Of a stretch of DNA of 64,000 nt, positions 7,852 through 15,340 are shown one piece after another. Origin of the DNA: Coriobacteriaceae bacterium (GTDB lineage: Bacteria; Actinomycetota; Coriobacteriia; Coriobacteriales; Coriobacteriaceae); assembly GCA_902399975.1 (NCBI GenBank), contig CABOHA010000004.1, positions 62,001 through 126,000 on the forward strand. The letters run 5' to 3'. Made by a program: the position numbers and the translations under genes. Within the stretch, counting starts at the first letter, position 1. Every line of letters begins with the position of its first letter. Under the pieces are notes generated by a model. The model was not told the DNA's origin and searched no databases. It was given only the letters and a program-made list of their open reading frames with translations.

Positions 7852-9267
7852 TTAATGCGACATGTACGACTCGCGGCGAGCGTACACAACCGACACCGCG
7901 AACCCGACAACGGCAATCACAGCCGCCACGCGCACGGCAACCGCAAATCCAATCGCCTGGGCAACGTCCGTCGCGACGCCGGCGGCACCGGCAGCCGCTG
8001 CAGAACTCGAAAGCAGGCCGATAAACAGCGACGGGCCAAACGACGCGGCAATCATGTTCCACGTGTTGAGCAATGCCGTTCCGTGAGGATGCTCAGCGAC
8101 GGGTAGCGTCTCCAAGCCGGCCGTCTGCGAGGGGCTCAGCACCAAACCGACGCCGGCATACACTACAACGGTCAGTGCCGCGACAACGCCGATGTTCATG
8201 GTCGCCGCGGTCATCGAGATCGCAGTCTGTCCCACGGCAATCAGGGCAAAACCGACCGGCAGCAGCGGCCATGCGCCACGGGCATCCATCACGCGCCCGC
8301 CTACAATCGAGGTCACGGCATTGCAGGCAATTGCCGGCAAAATGAGCAGGCCCGCAACAAGCGCGGTCATGCCGTATGCGCCCTCAAAATAGAGCGGCAA
8401 CAAAACGCTCATCGAGAACGCCGTCATCATCGACACCATCACAAGCAGGCACGCAGGCCAAAAACGAACGCTCGCCATGGGACGCACGTTAAACACCGGA
8501 TGCTCGAGCTTGAGCTGGCGGGCCGCAAACAGGCCGAGCAGCACAATGGCGGCGAAGAGCGCCACGATACCGGCAATCAGATTGGTCGAGAACTCGCCTA
8601 CGGAATATACAAACGCCGTGATGCCGGCCGCAAGCAAAGCAACCGACAGAATATCAAGCGTAGTGTTCGAGCGCTCTCCAACATTCCGAACGAGCTTTGC
8701 TGCCGCCGCAGCGACCACAACACCGCCCACCAGCGGCACTACGAACACAGCCCTCCAGCCAAACAACGTGCACATAAGACCACTAATCACGGGCCCAAAC
8801 GCCGGCCCTAGCGTAATGCAGGCACCGCCCAGGCTCAGATACAGACCGAGCTTCTCGCGCGGAGCACAAGATAGCACCACATTCATCATGAGCGGAAACA
8901 AGATGCCCGATCCCGCAGCCTGCAAAATACGACTTGGCAGCAAAACGGTAAACGACGGGGCGACCAGGCACAGAACTTCTCCGGCGACCATGCATCCGCA
9001 TGCGAAAAACAGCAGCTTGCGCGTCGAGAAACGACCGGACAGAAAGGCCATGATGGCCGTAAAGATCGACGTCACGATCATGTAGCCCGAAACAAGCCAC
9101 TGCGCCGTGGTGGCACTCACCGAAAAGGCCGCCATAATGTCGTGCAGCGCCACGTTAATGATGTTCTCGTTAAACGCGGCAACAAAGGCTGCGATATACA
9201 TAACGATGAGAAACGCCGAAGTGCCCGATGGCGTTGCCCTAACTTGTTGCTGAGATTTACTCCCCAT
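7852..9267 (-). CDS. MFS multidrug exporter, DHA2 (EmrB/QacA) type
   Basis: 471 residues from ATG at 9267, which has AGGAAGGAA before it; the longer frame from 9384 adds a polar leader with no SD. About 14 hydrophobic helices can be drawn. NENIINVALHDIMAAF near residue 30 is the DHA2 helix-1 motif, and QWLVSGYMIVTSIFTAIMAFLSGRF is the loop 2-3 region. The family exports drugs or other hydrophobic compounds using the proton gradient. The substrate is unknown. It diverges from a deformylase-like gene. Confidence 0.88.
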   Translation of the reverse strand: MGSKSQQQVRATPSGTSAFLIVMYIAAFVAAFNENIINVALHDIMAAFSVSATTAQWLVSGYMIVTSIFTAIMAFLSGRFSTRKLLFFACGCMVAGEVLCLVAPSFTVLLPSRILQAAGSGILFPLMMNVVLSCAPREKLGLYLSLGGACITLGPAFGPVISGLMCTLFGWRAVFVVPLVGGVVVAAAAAKLVRNVGERSNTTLDILSVALLAAGITAFVYSVGEFSTNLIAGIVALFAAIVLLGLFAARQLKLEHPVFNVRPMASVRFWPACLLVMVSMMTAFSMSVLLPLYFEGAYGMTALVAGLLILPAIACNAVTSIVGGRVMDARGAWPLLPVGFALIAVGQTAISMTAATMNIGVVAALTVVVYAGVGLVLSPSQTAGLETLPVAEHPHGTALLNTWNMIAASFGPSLFIGLLSSSAAAAGAAGVATDVAQAIGFAVAVRVAAVIAVVGFAVSVVYARRESYMSH

Positions 9268-9471
9268 GCATTTCCTTCCTCTTGGAACGACCGTCGCATC
9301 GCCCCGGAGGAACAGTCCAGGGCGAGAATGAGCCCTAGACTTACGCCAGACGCCACGCACGACGAATCTGGCCACATGGTCCAACGTCGAAAGATTGTAA
9401 CGCGGACGCGCCGCTTTCCTTCCGCGCTATTATTAAAAGTCCACGAAAGCATGAGACATGAGGAGCCCGCC

Positions 9472-9882
9472 ATGATTAAGCCCATCATGAAATCCGAGTT
9501 CTTTTTGCGCCTGCCCTCCGAAGACGCGGGACCCGACGATGCCGCGACCGGGCAGGACCTCCTGGATACGCTCCATGAGCATGAGCACGAGTGCGTGGGG
9601 CTCGCCGCCAATATGATTGGCGTGCGCAAACGCATCATCTGCGTAAAGGACGGCAGCAAGTCGCTGCTTATGTACAACCCGCAGATTCTTGAGCAGGTCA
9701 ATGCCTACCAGACGAGCGAAGGATGCCTCTCGCTGATCGGCGAGCGTCCCTGTACCCGCTATCGCCGCATTAAGGTTGAGTATCTGGACGAGAACTTCGT
9801 CCACCGCATCAAAAACTTCTCGGGCTACACCGCCGAGATCATCCAACACGAAATCGACCACTGTTGCGGAATCGTTATTTAG
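9472..9882 (+). CDS. Peptide deformylase-like protein with altered motif 1
   Basis: 136 residues from ATG at 9472 (GAGGAG upstream). Deformylases remove the formyl group from nascent N-termini. Motif 2 (EGCLS) and motif 3 (QHEIDH, the HExxH metal site) are intact. Motif 1, normally GxGLAAxQ, reads CVGLAANM, so the glutamine that stabilises the reaction intermediate is Met. The length is shorter than E. coli Def (169). A second variant lies at 14728-15147 with a different lost residue. From memory this short GLAANMIG type occurs in other gut anaerobes; substrate and activity are uncertain. Confidence 0.8.
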   Translation: MIKPIMKSEFFLRLPSEDAGPDDAATGQDLLDTLHEHEHECVGLAANMIGVRKRIICVKDGSKSLLMYNPQILEQVNAYQTSEGCLSLIGERPCTRYRRIKVEYLDENFVHRIKNFSGYTAEIIQHEIDHCCGIVI

Positions 9883-9900
9883 TTCCGCCGATTCAAGAAA

Positions 9901-9937
9901 GCTCCCTGCAGCAAAACAACTGCAGGGAGCTTTTCAT
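9901..9937. terminator. Two-way terminator between converging genes
   Basis: GCTCCCTGCAG and CTGCAGGGAGC form a perfect 11-bp stem with an 8-base loop, followed by TTTT. It lies 18 bp after the deformylase-like gene and just before the end of the aminotransferase gene, which runs the other way. Confidence 0.85.
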
Positions 9938-9957
9938 AGTGCGGAACTTCTATCCCA

Positions 9958-11478
9958 CTAGCTCTGGCGGTAATGGTCGAAGAAGTCGGCGAGGTCTTCG
10001 AGGGACTCTTTGAGTACTTCCATGCGCGGCAGGTACACGATACGGAAGTGGTCGGGCTCAGCCCAGTTGAAGCCGCCGCCGCGCGTGATCAGGATCTTCT
10101 TCTCGTGCAGCAGGTCGAGGGCAAACTGCTCGTCATCGGTGATGTTGAACTTCTTCACATCCATCTTGGGGAAGATGTAGAACGCCGCACGCGGCTTAAC
10201 CACCGAGATGCCGTCAATCTTGTTGAGCGCCTCATACACAAAGTTGCGCTGCTCGTAGACACGGCCGCCGGGGCGGATGTAGTCGTTGACGGACTGATGG
10301 CCACCGAGCGCCGTCTGAACGATCGACTGAGCCGGCACGTTGGAGCACAGGCGCATGTTGGAGAGCATGTTAATGCCCATGATGAAGTCGCTCATGCAGC
10401 GCTGGTTGCCCGAAAGCACCATCCAGCCAATACGATAGCCCGCGATCATGTGCGACTTGGAAAGGCCGCTAAAGGTGACGCAGGGCAGATCAGGAGCGAG
10501 CGAGGCAATCGAGACGTGCTCGTAGCCGTCCATGCACAGGCGGTCGTAGATCTCATCGGCAAAGATCATCAGCTGATGCCTGCGTGCAACCTCGACGATG
10601 CCCTCGAGCACCTCGCGCGGGTAGACCGAGCCCGTGGGGTTGTTGGGGTTGATGATAACGAGGGCTTTGGTCGCGCTCGTGATCTTGGACTCCATATCCT
10701 CCAGGTCGGGATACCAATCCGCCTGCTCATCGCACAGATAGTGCACAGGATGACCGCCGGCAAGGGTTGCGCACGCCGTCCAGAGCGGATAGTCGGGGCT
10801 GGGGATCAGAATCTCGTCGCCATTGTCGAGCAGCGCGTTCATCGAAAGCTGAATGAGCTCGGACACGCCGTTGCCCGTGTAGATATGCTCCATCTGAACG
10901 TTGGGCAGGCCCTTGATCTGCGAATACTGCATGATCGCCTTGCGCGCGGAGAACAGGCCACGCGAGTTGGAATAGCCTTCGCAGTCGGGCAGCTGCTGGC
11001 GCATGTCCTTGATGACCTCATCGGGCGTGCGGAAACCGAAGGGCGCCGGGTTGCCGATATTGAGCTTGAGGATGCGCTCGCCCTCGTCCTCCATACGGGC
11101 GGCCTCGTCGACGACGGGACCGCGCACGTCATACAGGACGTTATCGAGCTTGGTGGATTTAGAAAAAGTACGCATGGTGGTGCTCCTTGCAATTTGAGCT
11201 GAGGGATGGGGTTCGGGCTTGGAATCGTTGCGGGGTGATGATGCCTCGCCTTGATCGGCGTCGCCGGCAAGCAGCCAGGTAACATCGACCTCCAAAATAC
11301 GGGCGAGCAGCTCAGCCACATCGCGCCGCGGAATCGTCTTGCCGCTCACATATTGGCTCATCTGACTCTTGCCGAGTTTTTTGCCGAGCATCTCCGATGC
11401 GCGGATCACGTCCGACTGGCGAACGTCGCGATCGGACATAGCCTGTCGCAGACGATAGCTAAACGTCTCTTGGGCCAC
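9958..11478 (-). CDS. AlaA-type aminotransferase with N-terminal XRE helix-turn-helix
   Basis: 506 residues. GTG at 11478 was chosen: AAGGAGG lies 5 bp before it. Residues 1-70 are an XRE-type HTH (YRLRQAMSDRDVRQSDVIRASEML...SQMSQYVSGKTIPRRDVAELLARIL). After a Pro/Ser linker, from about residue 102, the protein follows E. coli alanine aminotransferase AlaA closely (KLDNVLYDVRGPV, LKLNIGNPAPFGF, YTGNGVSELI, INPNNPTGSVY, PLP lysine in SGLSKSH, NVPAQ, GGRVYEQRN, DHFRIVYLPR). AlaA makes alanine from pyruvate and glutamate. The fused HTH suggests it also binds DNA. GTTCAATT sites in its own promoter fit autoregulation, which is inferred. A Met at the start of the catalytic part could give a second, short product. 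Confidence 0.88.
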   Translation of the reverse strand: MAQETFSYRLRQAMSDRDVRQSDVIRASEMLGKKLGKSQMSQYVSGKTIPRRDVAELLARILEVDVTWLLAGDADQGEASSPRNDSKPEPHPSAQIARSTTMRTFSKSTKLDNVLYDVRGPVVDEAARMEDEGERILKLNIGNPAPFGFRTPDEVIKDMRQQLPDCEGYSNSRGLFSARKAIMQYSQIKGLPNVQMEHIYTGNGVSELIQLSMNALLDNGDEILIPSPDYPLWTACATLAGGHPVHYLCDEQADWYPDLEDMESKITSATKALVIINPNNPTGSVYPREVLEGIVEVARRHQLMIFADEIYDRLCMDGYEHVSIASLAPDLPCVTFSGLSKSHMIAGYRIGWMVLSGNQRCMSDFIMGINMLSNMRLCSNVPAQSIVQTALGGHQSVNDYIRPGGRVYEQRNFVYEALNKIDGISVVKPRAAFYIFPKMDVKKFNITDDEQFALDLLHEKKILITRGGGFNWAEPDHFRIVYLPRMEVLKESLEDLADFFDHYRQS

Positions 11479-11499
11479 TAGAACCTCCTTGCTGGCAAA

Positions 11500-11580
11500 G
11501 TTCAATTTATACAACACGAATTGAACCTGAGTTCAATTTAGGCAGCAGTATAACGCCGTGCTATTTCGAAAAGTTCAATT
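11500..11580. promoter_or_regulatory. GTTCAATT operator cluster upstream of the HTH-aminotransferase gene
   Basis: AATTGAAC-CTGA-GTTCAATT at 11519-11538 is a perfect palindrome. Further GTTCAATT copies lie at 11500-11507 and 11573-11580. They sit in the AT-rich leader just before the gene, the expected place for an autoregulatory operator of an XRE-type protein. Which regulator binds is inferred. Confidence 0.65.
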
Positions 11581-11641
11581 TCAAAAATAAAATGAGCAAG
11601 ACCTCGAGATTTATCCCAAGGCGATAACGACGTGCACGCAT

Positions 11642-12499
11642 TTAGAGGTATTCGAGGAAACGAGCGGCGGCAAGCGAAACATCGGCCGTTCGATATATGG
11701 CGTTGATCTGCCGATGGGGATGCCCTTCGAGCGGACGCACAGCAACATCGAACTGGCAGCGACGCAAGATGAGCGCGGGAAGAATGCTCACGCCCAGGCC
11801 ATCCTCGACCATAGCCATAATCGCATAGTCATCCCAAGTCGACAGTTTTGAGCGCACCGCCAGCCCCGCCCGACGGAATAGCGGCGTAATCTCATCATCG
11901 GTACCCCGTTCCAGCAGAATAAACTGCTCTCTTGCCAAATCGGTAAGAGAGACGAACTCCGCCGTGGCAAGCAACGAATCTGTCGGCACCACCGCCATCA
12001 GCTCATCACACACTAAAGACCGTGATGCCATGCCGTTTTCTCGGGGCTCACGCGGGATAAAGCCCAGGTCGCAGCGCCCCTCCGCCACCCATTGTTCAAT
12101 CTCTGAATAGTCGCCCATCAGTAACTCATAATCGACGTCTGGATAATCGGCGCGAAAACGCGCAATCACCGGCGGCAGTACGTGGGTCGCCACGCTCGAA
12201 AACGTACCGATGCAGATTTTGCCGCGCATGAGCCCACGCATCTCATCCACCCGCCGCTGCAAGCGAATGAATTCCTCGCAGAGCGCCTCGACAGCCGGCA
12301 TGACCTGCCGCCCGTCGGCAGAAAGTGTCACGCCCTCGCGACTGCGGTCGAGTACCTTAAAACCCCAGTCGGCCTCGAGGTCGGCCACCATGCGGCTCAC
12401 GCCCGATTGCGAATAGCTCAAGTGCTCGGCGGCGCGCGTAAAACTGCCGGCGCGTACTGTCTCGAGCAGCACCTGCATCTTTTGAATATTCGTTTCCAC
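11642..12499 (-). CDS. LysR-type regulator next to an EamA transporter
   Basis: 285 residues from GTG at 12499 (AGGTGGGG upstream); a start at 12520 is possible. The N-terminal winged helix is clear (LLETVRAGSFTRAAEHLSYSQSGVSRMVADLE, FKVLDRSREGVTLSADG). The effector-binding domain follows (IGTFSSVATHVLPPVIARFRADYPDVDYELLMGDY). It diverges from an EamA transporter gene, its likely target. The pair at 54544-56471 has the same layout. A 39-bp piece of this gene recurs beyond the transporter gene (13535-13573). Confidence 0.9.
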   Translation of the reverse strand: METNIQKMQVLLETVRAGSFTRAAEHLSYSQSGVSRMVADLEADWGFKVLDRSREGVTLSADGRQVMPAVEALCEEFIRLQRRVDEMRGLMRGKICIGTFSSVATHVLPPVIARFRADYPDVDYELLMGDYSEIEQWVAEGRCDLGFIPREPRENGMASRSLVCDELMAVVPTDSLLATAEFVSLTDLAREQFILLERGTDDEITPLFRRAGLAVRSKLSTWDDYAIMAMVEDGLGVSILPALILRRCQFDVAVRPLEGHPHRQINAIYRTADVSLAAARFLEYL

Positions 12500-12616
12500 G
12501 GCACGTCCCCACCTTTGCATGAGTTTTTGTCATGTCATCCATGCATTATATTCGCTTTTCTTCTAAATCCACCTCGCCCATAGTGAACATGCACGGATAT
12601 AGAAGGGCGGCTGCGC
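12500..12616. promoter_or_regulatory. Divergent LysR / EamA promoter with possible LysR site
   Basis: The 117-bp gap contains ATGAGTTTTTGTCAT at 12519-12533, an inverted ATGA/TCAT pair like a LysR-type box, followed by AT-rich sequence. A GAAGGG-type ribosome site precedes the transporter start. Confidence 0.4.
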
Positions 12617-13528
12617 ATGAACAACGGACTGTTTAGGTATTTGGCAGCATTGCTGTTGTTTGGCTCCAACGGCATCATCGCCGCCGCCATCGCGCTGCCG
12701 AGCTCCGACATCGTGCTGCTGCGCACCTTTCTGGGAGCCCTCTCGCTCGTCATCATCCTTGCCATCACCCAACGCCATAACTTGCAGGCGCCATCTCGCC
12801 CCCGCGAAGCTGCGGCCCTGATCCTCTCGGGGGCCGCGCTGGGCGCCAGCTGGATTTTTCTGTTCCGCGCCTATCAGACGATCGGCGTCGGCATCTCCTC
12901 GCTGCTGTACTACTGCGGCCCCATCATCGTCATGGCTCTCTCACCGTTTATCTTTGGCGAAAAACTGACCAGCGGCAAAATCGCCGGGTTCACCGCCGTT
13001 GCTTGCGGTGCTTTTCTCATTGCAGTACAAGGTCTAGGCGGCAATATGCCCATTGCGGGTATCGCCTGCGGCATCGCCTCGGCATTTTGCTATGCGCTGA
13101 TGGTCATCGCTAGCAAGGGTGCGCCACACGTCGAAGGCCTCGAAAACTCCGCGCTCCAGGTGAGCGCCGCCTTTATGACCGCGCTGGTCCTTACGCTCCT
13201 CACACAGGGCGCCCCCTCGTTCCTCTCCCCCAGCATTGCCGCCGGCATCGATTGGCGCGCCGTCGCCATGCTCGGCGTCGTCAACACCGGCATCGGCTGC
13301 CTGCTCTACTTTAGTGCTGTCGCCAAGCTGCCCGTGCAGACCGTCGCGGTTGTCGGCTACCTCGAGCCGCTTTCGGCAGTCGTGTTCTCCGCCGTCCTTT
13401 TGGGCGAGACCATGACGCCAATCCGCCTCATGGGCGCCGCGCTCATCATCGGCGGCGCGGTCTTTTGCGAACTCGCCGGCAAACGCGCAAGCACCAAGGC
13501 CGGTATCGCCCAGGCAGCGCGCGCTTAA
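12617..13528 (+). CDS. EamA-family (DMT) transporter
   Basis: 303 residues with ten predicted membrane helices in two EamA repeats (first from residue 4, second from about 148). LFRAYQTIGVGISSLLYYCGPIIV and YFSAVAKLPVQTVAVVGYLEPLSAVVFSAVLLGE are the typical ends of the two halves. The family exports amino acids or other metabolites; the substrate is unknown. It is paired with the divergent LysR gene. Confidence 0.88.
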   Translation: MNNGLFRYLAALLLFGSNGIIAAAIALPSSDIVLLRTFLGALSLVIILAITQRHNLQAPSRPREAAALILSGAALGASWIFLFRAYQTIGVGISSLLYYCGPIIVMALSPFIFGEKLTSGKIAGFTAVACGAFLIAVQGLGGNMPIAGIACGIASAFCYALMVIASKGAPHVEGLENSALQVSAAFMTALVLTLLTQGAPSFLSPSIAAGIDWRAVAMLGVVNTGIGCLLYFSAVAKLPVQTVAVVGYLEPLSAVVFSAVLLGETMTPIRLMGAALIIGGAVFCELAGKRASTKAGIAQAARA

Positions 13529-13534
13529 GGGACA

Positions 13535-13573
13535 TTTTCTCGGGGCGCATGCGGGATAAAGCCCAGGTCGCAG
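13535..13573. pseudogene. 39-bp duplicate of part of the LysR gene
   Basis: 13535-13573 matches 12036-12074 inside the LysR gene at 37 of 39 bases. On the minus strand it still reads as CDLGFIP, the same residues as in the intact protein. It looks like the remnant of a second LysR gene or of a partial duplication that bracketed the transporter gene. Confidence 0.6.
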
Positions 13574-13574
13574 T

Positions 13575-13609
13575 GGCCCTGCACCTCACGGGAGATGCAG
13601 GGCCATTTT
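13575..13609 (+). terminator. Terminator after the EamA gene
   Basis: GGCCCTGCA and TGCAGGGCC form a perfect 9-bp stem with a 12-base loop, then ATTTTGC. It partly overlaps the end of the LysR fragment. Confidence 0.75.
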
Positions 13610-13630
13610 GCATTGCAGTAAAGCTATGGG

Positions 13631-14596
13631 CTACGAACGACGCGGCTCGGGAACCACGAGCCTATCGGGGCTCGCACCCTCGGCATCCATCAGGCTCACA
13701 TAGCGAATCGATGGGTCCTCGTAGGTCGCGTAGTAATAATTGCCCGTACGCGCGCTAAAGCATCCGGTGTAGATGGTCTTCTCGAAGTTGCCATCGCCCA
13801 TCCTGGACGCTCCCTCGATCATCGCCACGCCCTCGAGCGAGCGGAACATGCGGACGACGTTTTCGGCCTCGCTCTCCTTTTGCGGGTAATTGGCATTGAG
13901 ATAGGCCGCCTTTACAAAACGGCTCGGCGAATAGCAGTCACCCGGAATACCGCGCATGCCGGCACCCGCACCATAAGGCTTAAGCTCGGCGGTGCGCCAT
14001 GTCGCCGTCTGCGGAAAATCGTTTGAGGCGGTGATATAGGTGCGCAGGTTTTCCATATGCCACGGGAAGGTCGGCTGATTGGCAAGGGTATCGACCGGAT
14101 CGTCGTACACATGCAGGCCGTCGGCCATCATCTCGACCACGATGCTGCGCTCGCCGTAGCCGATAATCCAATGGAGCAGCGACACGCCCAGCCCCTCACC
14201 GGCAGACTTGGCAACAATCACCGTGTCGCGCAGCGCGGCCTCGACCTCGTCGACCGTCGAGAACGTCGCCGCCACCCACAGGGGAAACTCGTAGGCCGCG
14301 ATATTGGTCTTGTCGTCAACCGGACCCTCGGCATACTCGGCATAACCGGGAAAGTTGAGCCCCGCCACAGCCAGACCCGCATCGTTGCCACAGTCGAAAA
14401 ACATGGGATAGTTCTTGTAATCGATGCACATGCCGATCACCGCGTGCGCCGCCGTCGCATCGTCGATATACGAGTACGGGATGTGGAACCCGCGGGGCAC
14501 CACGCGAACCTGCTCGCCGTATCCAAAGCTCCAGTCGAGGTTGCGGCCCAGATACATGTGGCCGGAATTATCGGTAAATCGAATGCTCGTGCACAT
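13631..14596 (-). CDS. Linear amide C-N hydrolase, choloylglycine (bile salt) hydrolase family
   Basis: 321 residues from ATG at 14596, with TAGGAGG upstream. The protein starts Met-Cys; loss of Met exposes Cys2 as the N-terminal nucleophile. Arg18 and Asp21 (LGRNLDW), GLNFPGY, NQPTFPWHMENLRTY and SRFVKAAY correspond to the substrate and catalytic residues of bile salt hydrolases and penicillin V acylases. Bile salt hydrolases release glycine or taurine from conjugated bile acids. A bile-salt role fits a gut organism, but acylase activity on other amides cannot be excluded. No signal peptide, so cytoplasmic. Confidence 0.88.
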   Translation of the reverse strand: MCTSIRFTDNSGHMYLGRNLDWSFGYGEQVRVVPRGFHIPYSYIDDATAAHAVIGMCIDYKNYPMFFDCGNDAGLAVAGLNFPGYAEYAEGPVDDKTNIAAYEFPLWVAATFSTVDEVEAALRDTVIVAKSAGEGLGVSLLHWIIGYGERSIVVEMMADGLHVYDDPVDTLANQPTFPWHMENLRTYITASNDFPQTATWRTAELKPYGAGAGMRGIPGDCYSPSRFVKAAYLNANYPQKESEAENVVRMFRSLEGVAMIEGASRMGDGNFEKTIYTGCFSARTGNYYYATYEDPSIRYVSLMDAEGASPDRLVVPEPRRS

Positions 14597-14662
14597 AGCG
14601 CCTCCTAGCTCAATGTTCTTACTAAGGTCATTGTCACCAAACAAAGGAGCGCTAAACAAAAA

Positions 14663-14698
14663 AGTCCGGACATGACAACAATGTCATACCCGGACTAA
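14663..14698 (-). terminator. Terminator after the second deformylase-like gene
   Basis: AGTCCGG at 14663-14669 pairs with CCGGACT at 14690-14696, and ATGACA pairs with TGTCAT inside. On the minus strand a T run (TTTTTTG) follows, so it ends the gene at 14728-15147. Confidence 0.8.
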
Positions 14699-14727
14699 AA
14701 ACGACGAGGTGCGGTGCTTTGGTCCCC

Positions 14728-15147
14728 TTAGACCAACTTTCCAAGACAGTGATCAATCATGTGCTGGATCATTTGCGCCTCAAAGCCTGCGTAATCGCGG
14801 CGGCACTCCTTCATCTTGCCGTCGACGATTTGGTCAAAGGCAACCTTGCACTTGATATAGCGCGTGGACTTGGTGACCTCCTCGTGCGTCAGGCAGCTCT
14901 CCTCCATCTTGCTGGCGCCCAGGCCAAACACCAGACGGGGGTTGTAGAGCACGTGGGGCTCGCCGGCGTCGTCCAGGTAGACGCAGACCTTCTTGGTAAC
15001 GCCAATCTGGTTAGCGGCAAGGCAGCCGGCATCGTCGAGCGACTTGATGGTATCGATCAGGTCCTGAGCAACCGACTCGTCCTCGACGGTCGCAACCTCG
15101 CAACGCTGGGACAGGATAGCCTCGTCGTGGCAAAGCTCTTTAATCAT
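14728..15147 (-). CDS. Peptide deformylase-like protein lacking the catalytic glutamate
   Basis: 139 residues from ATG at 15147, with GGAGG upstream. The fold is that of a peptide deformylase: motif 1 GCLAANQIG keeps the glutamine, motif 2 is ESCLT with the metal-binding Cys kept. Motif 3 reads QHMIDH instead of QHExxH, so both His ligands remain but the general-base Glu is Met. This should abolish or strongly reduce normal deformylation. It is the mirror image of the protein at 9472-9882, which keeps the Glu but lost the Gln. It may act on a different substrate or have a regulatory role. No operon partner is evident. Confidence 0.8.
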   Translation of the reverse strand: MIKELCHDEAILSQRCEVATVEDESVAQDLIDTIKSLDDAGCLAANQIGVTKKVCVYLDDAGEPHVLYNPRLVFGLGASKMEESCLTHEEVTKSTRYIKCKVAFDQIVDGKMKECRRDYAGFEAQMIQHMIDHCLGKLV

Positions 15148-15340
15148 ACGTTCCTCCATAGGGGTCGTTGTAACCGCTTAAGTATACGGTACCCACACAT
15201 TTTCATGCGATAAATACCGTCCGTCTGTTACAAAGCGCCGAACATCAACATGCGAGGAACAGCAAGGTTGTAAAGACGATATAGTAAGTGAGTTCGTGTC
15301 AATCGGCCTAAACTCGGGGCCGAACAAGGAAAGGGTATGC
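15148..15340. promoter_or_regulatory. Divergent region before the purine permease
   Basis: 193 bp between divergent genes. GATATAGTAAGTG near 15280-15292 is a plausible -10 region for the permease gene, about 50 bp before its start codon. No riboswitch fold was recognised. Confidence 0.4.

Noticed and set aside
7852..9384. Longer start of the MFS gene at 9384
   Set aside because: The extra 39 residues are polar and Arg-rich with no SD; ATG at 9267 has AGGAAGGAA.
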